From: Accumulibacter sp.
Lineage (GTDB): Bacteria; Pseudomonadota; Gammaproteobacteria; Burkholderiales; Rhodocyclaceae
Length of the DNA stretch: 64,000 bases
Assembly (NCBI GenBank): GCA_017302455.1
Contig: JAFLDO010000005.1
Location: 62,001-126,000, forward strand
Direction of reading: 5' to 3'
Shown here: positions 29,364 through 38,864 of the stretch, in pieces
Layout of the letters: each line of letters starts with the position of its first letter
Position numbering within the stretch: the first letter of the stretch is position 1
Made by a program: the position numbers and the translations under genes
Notes under the pieces: generated by a model
Databases searched by the model: none
Seen by the model: only the letters and a program-made list of their open reading frames with translations
Told to the model about the DNA's origin: nothing

Positions 29364-30074
29364 ATGAAAAAACTGCTTACGGCATTGCTCTTTGCCCCCG
29401 CTGTCGCGCTGGCCAGCGGCGCTGGTGTCCATCTCGACAAGGCGCCGGACGTACAGGGCGACAAGGCCGCCCTGCAAAGCGGCGCCAGAACCTTCGTCAA
29501 TTACTGCCTGAACTGCCATGGCGCCAGCTTTGTCCGCTATAGCCGCCTGACCGACCTCGGCCTGACCGACCAGCAAGTCAAGGACAACCTGATGTTCACC
29601 GCGGTCAAGATCGCCGAGCCGATGCGTGTCGCGGCGCGCCCGGACGAACAGAAACTGTGGTTTGGCGCGGCCCCGCCAGATCTGACCCTGGTGGCGCGTG
29701 CGCGCGCCTCGGAGGAGGGCAGTGGCGCCGACTGGCTGTACACCTATCTGCGTTCCTTCTATGTTGACGAAAAGCGGCCCACCGGCTGGAACAACACGCT
29801 TTTCCCGAACGTCGGCATGCCGAACGTCCTCTGGGAATTGCAGGGCCAGCAGGCATTGAACAAGGATCACCACCTCGAACTGCTGGCGCCCGGCAAGCTG
29901 TCACCTGCCGAATACGACAAGCAGATCGCTGATCTGGTGGGTTTCCTGGTATGGATGTCCGAGCCGGATGCCGGTTTCCGCAAACGGCTCGGTTTTGGTG
30001 TGCTCGGCTTTCTTGTCGTTCTCTTCGCTGTGGCTTATCCACTGAAGAAGGCGTACTGGAAAGACGTCAAGTAA
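29364..30074 (+). CDS. petC: Cytochrome c1 of the bc1 complex
   Basis: Periplasmic heme c subunit that passes electrons from the Rieske centre to soluble cytochromes. The 236-residue protein has a signal peptide (KKLLTALLFAPAVALA), the heme motif CLNCH in VNYCLNCHGASFVRYSRL, the PPDLTLVARAR segment containing the distal side, and a C-terminal membrane anchor (LGFGVLGFLVVLFAVAYPLKK). The ATG at 29364 was chosen because AGGA lies nine bases upstream; one at 29355 is too close to it. Confidence 0.93.
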   Translation: MKKLLTALLFAPAVALASGAGVHLDKAPDVQGDKAALQSGARTFVNYCLNCHGASFVRYSRLTDLGLTDQQVKDNLMFTAVKIAEPMRVAARPDEQKLWFGAAPPDLTLVARARASEEGSGADWLYTYLRSFYVDEKRPTGWNNTLFPNVGMPNVLWELQGQQALNKDHHLELLAPGKLSPAEYDKQIADLVGFLVWMSEPDAGFRKRLGFGVLGFLVVLFAVAYPLKKAYWKDVK

Positions 30075-30177
30075 GCCAAAGAACAAGCGCCAGATTTCAG
30101 GCCACGGCATCGCCGGCAAGGGCGCCAGAAGCGCTCGCAGCCGTTGCGATGCCGATTCGTTTTTGAGGGTATTGATC

Positions 30178-30774
30178 ATGATGAATCTTTATTCGGGAAC
30201 CACCTGCCCGTTCAGCCACCGTTGCCGTATCGTTCTTTATGAAAAAGGCATGGATTTCCAGGTGATCGACGTCGACCTCTTTGCCAAGCCGGAAGATATC
30301 GCGATCATCAACCCCTATGGGCGGGTTCCGGTGCTCGTCGAACGCGATCTCATCCTCTACGAACCCAACATCATCAACGAGTACATCGACGAGCGCTTTC
30401 CGCATCCACAGTTGATGCCGGCCGATCCGATCATGCGCGCGCGTGCCCGCCAGCTCCTGATCACCATGGAGCGCGAGGTCTTCGCCTACATCGAACCCTT
30501 GGAACGGAACAGCAAGACCGCGGACAAGGCTCGCCAGCAGATTCGCGACCGCCTCACCGAAATGGCCCCGGTCTTTGTCAAGCAGAAGCACATGCTCGGT
30601 GAGGAGTTCTCGATGCTCGACGTCGCCATTGCGCCACTGCTCTGGCGGCTCGACCACTACGGCATCGAACTCTCACGGCTTGCTGCGCCCTTGATGAAGT
30701 ACGGCGAAAGGATCTTCAGTCGTCAGGGTTTCATCGATGCGCTGACTCCCTCCGAGAAGGCGATGCGCAAGTAG
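30178..30774 (+). CDS. sspA: Stringent starvation protein A (glutathione S-transferase fold)
   Basis: RNA polymerase-associated regulator with a glutathione S-transferase fold, active in stress and stationary phase. The 198-residue sequence aligns with E. coli SspA over the thioredoxin-like part (LYSGTTCPFSHRCRIVLYEKGMD), ERDLILYEPNIINEYIDERFPHPQLMP, and the C-terminal LDVAIAPLLWRLDHYGIEL. It keeps a CPFSHRC pair near the N-terminus, where enteric SspA has lost it. It is followed by sspB and preceded by the bc1 genes, the usual betaproteobacterial order. Confidence 0.93.
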   Translation: MMNLYSGTTCPFSHRCRIVLYEKGMDFQVIDVDLFAKPEDIAIINPYGRVPVLVERDLILYEPNIINEYIDERFPHPQLMPADPIMRARARQLLITMEREVFAYIEPLERNSKTADKARQQIRDRLTEMAPVFVKQKHMLGEEFSMLDVAIAPLLWRLDHYGIELSRLAAPLMKYGERIFSRQGFIDALTPSEKAMRK

Positions 30775-30849
30775 CGGCGGTCCGCCGCCGCCGTTCGCCG
30801 TCGCCGGCGGGCCTCTGCAGCCGATCAATCATTCCCGACTGGAACGTAC

Positions 30850-31266
30850 GTGGACTTGCCGTCGACCAAACCCTATCTGATCCGCGCCATCCACCAGTGG
30901 TGCTGTGACAACGGCTTTACGCCCTACCTCGCCGTGGCTGTCGATGCGCGCACCCGGGTCCCGCGCGAGCATGTCCGCGACGGCCAGATCGTACTCAACG
31001 TCGACTACGAAGCCACCGGCAATCTGGCGATCGCCAACGACGGCATCACTTTCCAGGCGCGTTTCGGTGGCGTCGCGCGCGACATAGCGATCCCGATCGG
31101 CAACGTTGCCGCCATCTACGCACGTGAAAACGGTGCAGGCATGGCCTTCGAACCCGAAAGCGATTCTCCCGCCGATACTCCAGGAGCCCCCGAAAGCGGC
31201 GCTCCCGAAGGCGAACCTGAACCGCCACCGCCGGCGGGCCGCCCGAAGTTGCAGCGCATCAAGTAA
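30850..31266 (+). CDS. sspB: ClpXP adaptor SspB
   Basis: Delivers ssrA-tagged proteins to ClpXP. The 138-residue protein has the substrate-binding domain (STKPYLIRAIHQWCCDNGFTP at the start, HVRDGQIVLNVDYEATGNL, ISFGGVAR-like FQARFGGVARDIAIPIG) and a flexible acidic/proline linker ending in RPKLQRIK, the ClpX-binding tail. Translation starts at GTG (30850). It follows sspA by 75 bases. Confidence 0.92.
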   Translation: MDLPSTKPYLIRAIHQWCCDNGFTPYLAVAVDARTRVPREHVRDGQIVLNVDYEATGNLAIANDGITFQARFGGVARDIAIPIGNVAAIYARENGAGMAFEPESDSPADTPGAPESGAPEGEPEPPPPAGRPKLQRIK

Positions 31267-31320
31267 GGCTACGGGCAGGGTCAAGCGCCTGGGCTTCGCA
31301 GAAGCCGCTGGCCCGATGCG

Positions 31321-31557
31321 TTACCGCGTCTCCGGCGGCTTCGCCGTTGCCTCGTAGCGTCCGTCCAGCGCGTTGCTCGCGCCAGAACACAGCGGAAGTC
31401 GAAACGGCGGCGTATCGCGTAGCTCACGGGTCAAAGGAACGACGGTCACCAATGGCCGCTCGACAAAGGGGTCCATCTGAATGACCAATAGCGTGCGTCT
31501 GTCGTCATCGCGCGGGCACTCCCCACCCGACCAGATCGCCGCGTCGTATCCGGTACC
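31321..31557 (-). pseudogene. Relic of a MazF-family toxin gene
   Basis: The minus strand encodes MazF/PemK pieces in two frames. RRGDLVGWG, the family's N-terminal motif, lies in one frame ending in a stop near 31507, and RRTLLVIQMDPF followed by VTVVPLTRELRDTPPFRLPL in another frame runs to the stop at 31321. At least one frameshift separates them, no start codon is evident, and the C-terminal third of the toxin (after SGASNALDG) is missing. No antitoxin could be recognised upstream. The remainder of the 31267-31795 gap shows nothing else. Confidence 0.65.
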
Positions 31558-31795
31558 CAGTTCCGTACCGCGCACAAGCTGGCAGCCCGCAAGCCGGTGC
31601 GGCGCCTCGGCAGTCGCTCGGCATCGGCTGTTCGCATGACTTTGCTGCGGTCACTGACCAAGGCATCTTGGTTGCCGGCTGGATCTGATCTGAGCGGCGC
31701 TTCGGCCGGACGAGCGAGCCCCTCCACAGGCAGCTTGCCAACGCCTCACGCAGGTGCCAGCAACGATCGGCGACAAGAGACAGCAGACCTCGCCG

Positions 31796-32353
31796 TCAGG
31801 CGAAAACGCTGAATCCGGCCGATCGCGGACCGTCCGCCTGCGCCTGGTAGGCGGCTAGCGCGCCGCCGACGCGTGCGTCGGTCACCGACTGGCTCGCCGC
31901 GCTGCCCTGGCTGGCCAATTCCTGCCGTGCCGAGTCCTCCATCTTCGTCGCCAGGGCAGCGACCTTGCGGTCCTGTGGCGACGGATCGGCCGGCGCCAGA
32001 GCCGCGGCGCGAATCTGTTGCGCCTTGGCAATCGCTTCTTCCGGATCGCCACCAGAAGAAATGTCGATACTCACCTCGCCAGCCACAGCGTACCGCTGGT
32101 TGTCCGGGCCAAGCTGATAGGTGAAGGACGCGGCGCCGGTCAGGCCGGCGCCAGCCGCGATGTGCGCCAGCTCGTGCGCACGCACCTTTCGGTCGGTCGC
32201 CCGCAGCACTTCCACCTGCCGTTGTTCCTCGACCGAAAGGCCGTTCCGCACCGGGCTGCTCTTCTCCGCGTCGACCGGCCGACCGCCCCCGCGGTCGTCA
32301 ATTGCGACCTCCGGCGAAAACGCTGCCTGCAAACGGGAGACACTGCTGATCAC
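31796..32353 (-). CDS. SprA-family putative metalloprotease
   Basis: Protein of the SprA-related family, found in many Proteobacteria and often predicted to be a metalloprotease because of a conserved HExxH motif. The 185-residue sequence shows HELAHIAAG near residue 60, the flanking RKVRAHE and FTYQLGPDNQRYAVAGEVSIDIS, and a C-terminal helix rich in Ala/Gln. There is no signal peptide. The neighbours on both sides are gene-poor, so no functional partner is suggested. Enzymatic activity has not been inferred beyond the motif. Confidence 0.85.
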   Translation of the reverse strand: MISSVSRLQAAFSPEVAIDDRGGGRPVDAEKSSPVRNGLSVEEQRQVEVLRATDRKVRAHELAHIAAGAGLTGAASFTYQLGPDNQRYAVAGEVSIDISSGGDPEEAIAKAQQIRAAALAPADPSPQDRKVAALATKMEDSARQELASQGSAASQSVTDARVGGALAAYQAQADGPRSAGFSVFA

Positions 32354-33182
32354 GAAAACCTCGAAAGTCAGACGCCGACCTGCAGACTATAGCCCCGGCA
32401 GCGCGAACTTTCCAGCCGCCGCGACCACGCGACTTCGGCCGCCCGATGCGAAACGTCTGCAACGGTCGTCGCTTCGCTCGTAGGCACTGCCGCACGCAGC
32501 GGCGAAGATACCGCAGCCGACACTCCTGCGCTGCCGGTCGACCGGTACCGCACGGTGCCACGCCGAGATTGCACCGCGCGACACGATGAGCGAGAGCGGC
32601 CGCCGAGCAAGGACTGATAGATCCCCGCCGCCCATTCGCCAACGACGACCATTGATCGGTCTGCGCCAGCGGATGCGCGAATGCACGGATGCACACAGTG
32701 GGCGTCCGCGGCCTGCACAGAGCACGCCGATCCAGGCGCTCGGCACACGCACCCGCCCTGCCCCTCGGCCAACCGGAATGGCTGGCCAAAGCGAAAAATT
32801 GGCAGGCAGGCGAGCGCCGCTTGACTCAGCAGACCGTGGCGCGAAGCGCCAGGACGCCACGCCATTCCTGGCGGGCTGCCGACTGTGGTGTCACTGATTG
32901 CGCCACGGCACCGCATGCCCGCAAATTTCGGGGACAGCATACTAAACTTATTCCTCAACAGGCCAAGGGCGAAAGGCGTCAATGCGTGTGTGTCGAGAAG
33001 GTGCGACAAGCAGCAGATCGAGTTCGATATGCTGTCCCCCAAACTCGCCCGACCACAAGGAGAACTCATGCGCCTTACCTCGGGAGCGCCCAACGTTCAG
33101 GGTGAGGAGCGTGAAGCGGCTTTGTCGCGTAGCGTCTCTTCGACCGCAGGATTGGGCATCGCGTTTTGGACTGGCAAGCAAC
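32354..33182. other. Gene-poor stretch with a REP-like repeat
   Basis: An 829-base region without a convincing gene. Several frames are open but have Arg/Ser/Ala-rich, family-less translations and no ribosome-binding sites. The one structured item is the inverted repeat pair at 32924-33046. The region joins the SprA-family gene to the toxin-antitoxin remnant and may be a small insertion-prone spot. Confidence 0.5.
32924..33046. repeat. REP/MITE-like inverted repeat pair
   Basis: GGGGACAGCATA at 32930-32941 recurs in inverted orientation as TATGCTGTCCCC at 33028-33039. Flanking positions also partly match (ATTT/GTTT outside, AAACTT/GAACTC inside), giving arms of about 25 bases with an 86-base spacer. 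No transposase frame lies between them. This is the layout of a REP doublet or a small non-autonomous element. Confidence 0.55.
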
Positions 33183-33470
33183 TCATGAATGGATGGGAGA
33201 AGCGGAAAGCTTTACACCGAGAGCATGTAGAAATTTGCGCATTGTGTCATAGCGCGGCTTTGCGCCGGGAGTAAGCGCCTTGTAGAGGCTTTCCCGCCCA
33301 AGACCGGCGTCTTTGGCAAGTTGTGACATGCCACGGGCGCGAGCCACATCACGCACGGCAGTTAGAAACACATCAGGATTGGAATCTTCCAATGCGGCAG
33401 TAGTGTATTCTGCAATGGTTGCTTCATCGCCTAGGTACTCGACAGCATCGAACGGGAAAAATTTGGCCAT
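33183..33470 (-). CDS. HigA-type antitoxin of a RelE/HigB module
   Basis: DNA-binding antitoxin of the addiction-module antidote family, 95 residues. The sequence KFFPFDAVEYLGDEATIAEY, VARARGMSQLAKDAGLGRESLYKAL and FLHALGVKL contains a helix-turn-helix and fits the family over its whole length. The ATG at 33470 is preceded by GGAG. It lies directly downstream of a frameshifted toxin gene, and the frame continues upstream into the toxin's displaced C-terminus without a stop. Base composition is visibly less GC-rich than the surrounding genes, which suggests transfer. Confidence 0.85.
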   Translation of the reverse strand: MAKFFPFDAVEYLGDEATIAEYTTAALEDSNPDVFLTAVRDVARARGMSQLAKDAGLGRESLYKALTPGAKPRYDTMRKFLHALGVKLSASPIHS

Positions 33471-33771
33471 GGTTAACTCCTTGTCCAAAGCCCGCGCCAT
33501 TTCAATGGCGCGCTTGATGTCGCGCTTCTGTGAGGACTTGTCGCCTCCCAACAAACAGATAGAGCACCTCTCCACGACGGATGAAATAGACGCGATAGCC
33601 AGGACCGAAATGGATCCGCATTTCAGAAACTCCCGCGCCGACTGGTTCACAGTCTCCGAAGTTGCCATGTTCGGCAGAGCGGATGCGAAGAACTACGCGA
33701 GCACGGCCTATCTTGTCCGTCAATGCCGCAAGCCAGCTGTCAAATTCATCTGAGCGGTGAAAGGTGTTCAT
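33471..33771 (-). pseudogene. Frameshifted RelE/ParE (HigB) family toxin
   Basis: The ATG at 33771 begins a normal toxin (FHRSDEFDSWLAALTDKIGR, SEMRIHFGPGYRVYFIRRGE), but after VLYLF the frame reads nonsense and stops at 33502. The expected C-terminus, LLGGDKSSQKRDIKRAIEMA, is present in the next frame. Removing one T from the TTT run at 33553-33555 restores the reading. The toxin is therefore probably inactive, unless this is a sequencing error. After correction the frame runs into the antitoxin with no stop codon between them. Confidence 0.8.
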
Positions 33772-34140
33772 GTGGCCAAGTGTATCCACTCGGATACCGG
33801 AATGCAGCCGCCGCTGAATTGTCGATTCGCGGCACGTGGAGACCCCACGTGATGTCGCAAGCCATAAACTTCGAACATCTTTCAATTGAACAACACGCTG
33901 CGTGGCAGCACTATGCCATAGCACTGCCGGGAAGTACGTCCTTGCGAATGCTGGCACGGCATTGCCACAGCGACGCCGGAATCACTCCAGCAACCGGCCC
34001 ATCCGCTATAGACAACAGCATGTCACCAAGCAGGGCCGCCCTCTATCCAAAGCCCGGCCGCTGATCGCGATGGCACCCCCGCTGTGATGCTGCACCGCAG
34101 TACGCTAGAATCCGTCCTTTGCCCGCAGCCGGGAGTACCG
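33772..34140. other. Gap upstream of the FAD/Fe-S oxidoreductase gene
   Basis: A 369-base stretch. A TAGAAT hexamer at 34108-34113 followed by CGGGAG before the ATG at 34141 is a plausible promoter and ribosome-binding site for the oxidoreductase gene. Nothing else was recognised. Confidence 0.4.
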
Positions 34141-37100
34141 ATGAACGCACGTCTGCGCGAGATCCCCTACAACTACACCTCGTTTTCCGACCGCGAAATC
34201 GTCATTCGGCTGCTCGGCGCGGAAAAGTGGGCGCTGCTTGACGAACTGCGCGCGGAACGGGTGACCGGCCGCTCGGCGCGCATGCTCTACGAGGTCCTCG
34301 GTGACATCTGGGTGGTGCAGCGCAACCCCTATCTGGAAGACGACCTGCTCGCCAACCGCGAGCGGCGGGTGGCCCTGGTCGGGGCGCTCCGCCACCGTCT
34401 GCGGGAAATCGAAAAGCGCCGCCAGGGCAACGACCGGGTTCGCGAGCTGCTCGGCGCTGCCGACGCAGCGGTCAATGCCTTCGAACGGCATTTCGCCGAC
34501 ACCGCGAAGCGCCGCGCCCGGGTCAGGAAAGTGCTGGCCAGGCACACGCGCCGCGACAACATCGCTTTCGACGGGCTGGCGCGCGTCTCGCACGTCACCG
34601 ACGCAACCGACTGGCGGATCGAATACCCCTTCGTCGTCCTCCATCCGGACAGCGAGGACGAGATCGCGCCGCTGGTGCGCGGCTGCATCGAACTTGGGCT
34701 GACGATCATCCCGCGCGGCGGCGGCACCGGCTACACCGGTGGAGCCATCCCGATGACACCGCTCTCGGCGGTGATCAACACCGAGAAGCTGATCGACATC
34801 GGTGCGGTCGAGGAAATGCAGTTGCCGGGTTGTGATCGCCGCAGCGCGACGATTCGCACCGGCGCCGGCGTCGTCACGGCGCGCGTCTCGGAGGCTGCGA
34901 CGGCGGCCGGCCGCGTCTTCGCCGTGGATCCGACCTCGGCGGAAGCCTCGTGCATCGGCGGCAACATCGCGATGAACGCTGGCGGCAAGAAGGCGGTTCT
35001 CTGGGGAACGGCGCTCGACAATCTCGCGTGGTGGAAGATGGTCGACCCGAGCGGTCACGAAATGGAAGTGACGCGGCTCGACCACAACCTTGGCAAGATC
35101 CACGAGCAGGAGGTCGCCCGCTTCGAGATCAGGCGCTTTCGCCGTGACGGCCGAACGCTCTACGGGCCGCCCGAAATCCTCGAGATTCCTGGCCACCGCT
35201 TTCGCAAGGCCGGCCTCGGTAAGGACGTGACCGACAAGTTCCTGGCCGGTCTGCCGGGGGTCCAGAAGGAAGGTACCGACGGCCTGATCGTCGCCGCGCG
35301 CTGGATTCTCCACCAGATGCCGCAGCACACGCGCACCGTCTGCCTCGAGTTTTTCGGCCAGGTGCGCGAGGCGGTGCCGGCGATCGTCGAGATCACCGAT
35401 TACTTCAAGCCGGGCGGCGGCGGCCGGCAGGCCGGCGTGCTGCTCGCCGGCCTCGAACATCTCGACGAGCGCTACCTGCGCGCCGTCGGCTACGCCACCA
35501 AGGCCAAGCGCAAGGCGGAAACCGCCGGCCGGCCGAAGATGGTCCTGCTCGGCGACATCACCGGTGACGACGAGGCGGCCGTGATGAGCGCCGCCTCCGA
35601 GGTGGTGCGGATGTGCAACCTGCGCAGCGCCGAGGGCTTCATCGCCGTCGATGCCGAGACGCGCAAGAAGTTCTGGCTCGATCGCGCACGCACCGCCGCC
35701 ATTTCCCGCCACACCAACGCCTTCAAGCTCAACGAGGACGTGGTGATCCCGCTGCCGCGGATGGGCGAGTACTGCGACGGCATCGAGCGCATCAACATCG
35801 AGCTCTCGATACGGAACAAGCTGGCACTCTGCGACGCGCTCGACAAACTGCTGCGCGGCGACCTGCCGCTGCATCGCGGCGACGCCGACCTCGACAAGGA
35901 GCTGCTGATCGGCGAGCGGCGGACGATGGCGCTCGATGCCGTCGCCGGAGTGCGGGCGCGCTGGCAGTGGCTGCTCGACAACCTGGATCTGCCGTTGACG
36001 GAAGCGGAGACGCAGTTCGCGCGCCTGGGCGTGCGCGTGGAAAGTCTGCGCAACCGCGCCGCCGAACCGACCTTGTTCCACCGCCTGCAGGATTACTCGT
36101 TGCGCGTGTCCTGGAAAAGCGAACTCAAGCCGCAACTCGAGGACATCTTCGACGGCGTCGTCTACCGCCCGGTTCTCGAACGCATCGCCGCCATCCACCG
36201 GGAGATCCTGCGCAGCCGGCTGTTCGTCGCGCTGCACATGCACGCCGGCGACGGCAACGTGCATACCAACATTCCGGTCAACTCCGACCACTACGAAATG
36301 CTGCAGACGGCCTATGCGGTGGTCGAGCGCATCATGCGGCTGGCGCGCTCGCTCGACGGCGTGGTTTCCGGCGAACACGGGATCGGCATTACCAAGCTCG
36401 AGTTCCTCAGCGAAGCGGAAATCCAGCCTTTCCGCGACTACAAGGCGAGGGTCGACCCGAGCGGTCGCTTCAACCAGGGCAAGCTGCTCCCCGGCGCCGA
36501 CTTGGGCAACGCCTACACGCCCTCGTTCTCGCTGCTTGGTACCGAGTCGCTGATCATGGAGCAGTCCGAGATCGGCAACATCGCGACGATGGTCAAGGAC
36601 TGCCTGCGTTGCGGCAAGTGCAAGCCGGTGTGTTCGACGCATGTGCCGCGTGCCAATCTCCTGTACTCGCCGCGCAACAAGATTCTCGCCACCTCGTTGT
36701 TGATCGAGGCGTTTCTCTATGAGGAGCAGACCCGGCGCGGCGTCTCGCTGCGGCATTTCGACGAGTTCAACGACGTCGCCGATCATTGCACGATCTGCCA
36801 CAAGTGCGTCACGCCGTGCCCGGTCGACATCGATTTCGGCAATGTCTCGATCCGCATGCGCAATCTGCTGCGCGAGCAGGGCAAGAAGAAGTTCGTTCCC
36901 GCCAAGGCCCTGGCGATGGCCTTCCTGACGGTAAAGGATCCCGCGACGATCAAGCTCGTCCGCAAGCTGATGATCGACTGGGGCTACCGGGCGCAGCGCC
37001 TGGCGCACCGCCTGGCCAAGTCCCTGGGCCTGACCCGTGGCCAGACCCGGCAGCCGCCGGCAACGCTCGGGGCGCCGGCGCTGCGGGCGCAGATCATCCA

Positions 37101-38016
37101 CTTCATCAACAAACCGATGCCCGCCGGGCTGCCCAAGCGCACCGCGCGCGCCCTGCTCGACATCGAGGATGACAAGGTGGTGCCGATCATCCGCGATCCG
37201 CAGAAGGTCGGCGCTGCCGATTACGACGGGGACGCCGTCTTCTACTTTCCCGGCTGCGGGTCGGAGCGCCTGTTCTCGCAGGTCGCGCTGGCCACCCAGG
37301 CCATCCTCTACGAGATTGGCGCGCAAACGGTTCTGCCACCGGGCTACCTGTGCTGCGGCTATCCGCAGACGGCCGCCGGCGAGGCCGACCAGGGCCAGAC
37401 GATCACCACCGACAACCGCGTGCTGTTCCACCGCGTCGCCAATACGCTCAACTATCTCGACATCCGGACCGTCATCGTTTCCTGCGGCACCTGCATGGAT
37501 CAGCTCGAGAAGTACCACTTCGAGCAGATCTTCCCCGGCTGCCGCCTGCTCGACATCCATGAGTACCTGCTCGAGAAGGGAATCCGGCTCGACGGCGTCG
37601 GCGGTACGCGCTACATGTACCACGATCCGTGTCACGCGCCGATGCGGACGATGCCGGGAATCAAGGTGGTCAACCAGTTGATGGGGCAGCCGGTCGATCT
37701 CTCCGAGCGCTGCTGCGGCGAATCGGGAACGCTGGCGGTGACGCGTCCCGACGTGTCGACGCAAGTGCGCTTTCGCAAGCAGGAGGAGATCGAGAAGGGC
37801 GCCGGCCGGCTGCGCGCCGATGGCTTCGCCGGCGAGGTCAAGCTGCTGACCTCCTGCCCCTCCTGCCTGCAGGGCCTGTCGCGCTACAACGACGATGCGG
37901 GAACACAGGCCGACTACATCGTCGTCGAGATCGTCAAGCGCCTGCTCGGCGAAGACTGGATGGCGCACTACTTGCAACGCGCGAACAACGGCGGTATCGA
38001 GCGCGTCCTCCTGTAA
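34141..38016 (+). CDS. Giant FAD-linked oxidase fused to Fe-S/CCG reductase (DUF3683 family)
   Basis: A 1291-residue fusion resembling D-lactate or glycolate dehydrogenase subunits joined in one chain. Order: DUF3683 N-terminal region (1-135), FAD-binding domain with [20 protein letters not shown] near 190-210, FAD-linked oxidase C-terminal domain with [16 protein letters not shown] near 700 and [10 protein letters not shown], two [4Fe-4S] sets ([11 protein letters not shown] near 820, [12 protein letters not shown] near 885), then two cysteine-rich CCG domains ([13 protein letters not shown] near 1070, [14 protein letters not shown] near 1190). It likely oxidises a 2-hydroxy acid and passes electrons to a quinone or Fe-S acceptor on the cytoplasmic side. 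The substrate is not predictable. The ATG at 34141 follows GGGAG. Confidence 0.88.
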   Translation: MNARLREIPYNYTSFSDREIVIRLLGAEKWALLDELRAERVTGRSARMLYEVLGDIWVVQRNPYLEDDLLANRERRVALVGALRHRLREIEKRRQGNDRVRELLGAADAAVNAFERHFADTAKRRARVRKVLARHTRRDNIAFDGLARVSHVTDATDWRIEYPFVVLHPDSEDEIAPLVRGCIELGLTIIPRGGGTGYTGGAIPMTPLSAVINTEKLIDIGAVEEMQLPGCDRRSATIRTGAGVVTARVSEAATAAGRVFAVDPTSAEASCIGGNIAMNAGGKKAVLWGTALDNLAWWKMVDPSGHEMEVTRLDHNLGKIHEQEVARFEIRRFRRDGRTLYGPPEILEIPGHRFRKAGLGKDVTDKFLAGLPGVQKEGTDGLIVAARWILHQMPQHTRTVCLEFFGQVREAVPAIVEITDYFKPGGGGRQAGVLLAGLEHLDERYLRAVGYATKAKRKAETAGRPKMVLLGDITGDDEAAVMSAASEVVRMCNLRSAEGFIAVDAETRKKFWLDRARTAAISRHTNAFKLNEDVVIPLPRMGEYCDGIERINIELSIRNKLALCDALDKLLRGDLPLHRGDADLDKELLIGERRTMALDAVAGVRARWQWLLDNLDLPLTEAETQFARLGVRVESLRNRAAEPTLFHRLQDYSLRVSWKSELKPQLEDIFDGVVYRPVLERIAAIHREILRSRLFVALHMHAGDGNVHTNIPVNSDHYEMLQTAYAVVERIMRLARSLDGVVSGEHGIGITKLEFLSEAEIQPFRDYKARVDPSGRFNQGKLLPGADLGNAYTPSFSLLGTESLIMEQSEIGNIATMVKDCLRCGKCKPVCSTHVPRANLLYSPRNKILATSLLIEAFLYEEQTRRGVSLRHFDEFNDVADHCTICHKCVTPCPVDIDFGNVSIRMRNLLREQGKKKFVPAKALAMAFLTVKDPATIKLVRKLMIDWGYRAQRLAHRLAKSLGLTRGQTRQPPATLGAPALRAQIIHFINKPMPAGLPKRTARALLDIEDDKVVPIIRDPQKVGAADYDGDAVFYFPGCGSERLFSQVALATQAILYEIGAQTVLPPGYLCCGYPQTAAGEADQGQTITTDNRVLFHRVANTLNYLDIRTVIVSCGTCMDQLEKYHFEQIFPGCRLLDIHEYLLEKGIRLDGVGGTRYMYHDPCHAPMRTMPGIKVVNQLMGQPVDLSERCCGESGTLAVTRPDVSTQVRFRKQEEIEKGAGRLRADGFAGEVKLLTSCPSCLQGLSRYNDDAGTQADYIVVEIVKRLLGEDWMAHYLQRANNGGIERVLL

Positions 38017-38078
38017 GGCCGGACGACTGTGGTCTGTGGAATCTCGAAGCGGCAAAACGAATCGTCAGGTATATTGGT

Positions 38079-38864
38079 ATGACGCAAGCCGTGCCGCGTA
38101 CAAATTTCAACAGATCAAAACTCGTTCGTCTTCTCGCCGACCTGTCCATCGTTGACATCGCCGAGTCGAAGCCGGATTTCGCCGAGAGACTGAGTCAATG
38201 GCTGGATTTGTCTGACGCCATCACGCTGCATGCGGTGCAGAACGCCGGCGCGGCGAGCTGGTCGGCAGCACCGTCTTGCGGGCAAGCTGTCGCCGCAGTC
38301 GCCATGGAAGAGGAATACGCTCGGGTACGCACGGCCCTGGTGAATTCGATCACAACGAGTTGTTCGTCTGCCATTGGCGAGACACGCATGAAGTTGCCCA
38401 CGCCGGAACCCGACGCGACCATTGAAACTGCCGCTGCTTATCAGCTTGCCTACCAGCCTTTTCGTCGCCTCCATCTTGCCCAGCAAGCCAGCATGGAAGC
38501 GAGCGTTCGCGCATTGCGCAGCAGCGTTCGACGGGCGCTTGCGCGCGCTTCCGCACCGCTCAGGCAGCTTGCCGCCCTGGATGAGGCGCTGGACAACACC
38601 TTGTGTGTGCGTGAGCACCAACTGCTCGCAACGGTGCCCATGCTGCTCGAAAGGCGTTTCGAACAACTGCTCAAGGCGCATCAACAGCCGCTTGCGGATA
38701 CTCGGCAGGCAGATTCCCGGGCCGCGCGGCCGCCCCCAGCGGAGTGGCTGTCAGTCTTTTGCAGGGAATTGCAGGGGATGCTGCTGGCCGAACTCGATCT
38801 TCGGTTGCAGCCGACAGCAGGGCTCATCGAAGCATTGAGGAACGAGGCAAACGAGGTCAAATGA
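38079..38864 (+). CDS. DUF3348 family protein of the motor-like cluster
   Basis: A 261-residue helical protein without membrane segments, starting MTQAVPRTNFNRSKLVRLLADL. The mid part is rich in Ala, Gln and Arg and likely alpha-helical; the C-terminus includes WLSVFCRELQGMLLAELDLRLQP. It matches DUF3348, known mainly beside DUF802, OmpA and DUF2894 genes. Its stop overlaps the DUF802 start (ATGA), so translation is coupled. Likely a cytoplasmic partner of the membrane complex; function unknown. Confidence 0.82.
   Translation: MTQAVPRTNFNRSKLVRLLADLSIVDIAESKPDFAERLSQWLDLSDAITLHAVQNAGAASWSAAPSCGQAVAAVAMEEEYARVRTALVNSITTSCSSAIGETRMKLPTPEPDATIETAAAYQLAYQPFRRLHLAQQASMEASVRALRSSVRRALARASAPLRQLAALDEALDNTLCVREHQLLATVPMLLERRFEQLLKAHQQPLADTRQADSRAARPPPAEWLSVFCRELQGMLLAELDLRLQPTAGLIEALRNEANEVK

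Noticed and set aside
32368-33093. Minus-strand 241-codon frame in the gene-poor stretch
   Set aside because: Arg/Ser/Ala-rich translation without any family, no ribosome-binding site, and it spans the REP-like repeat.
34105-38055. A 1316-codon open frame on the minus strand opposite the giant oxidoreductase
   Set aside because: The plus-strand frame has clear FAD, Fe-S and CCG motifs; the antisense frame has no motif and is explained by high GC and codon bias. The same reasoning removes the long antisense frames at 52545-55007, 27221-29500 and 20318-22216.
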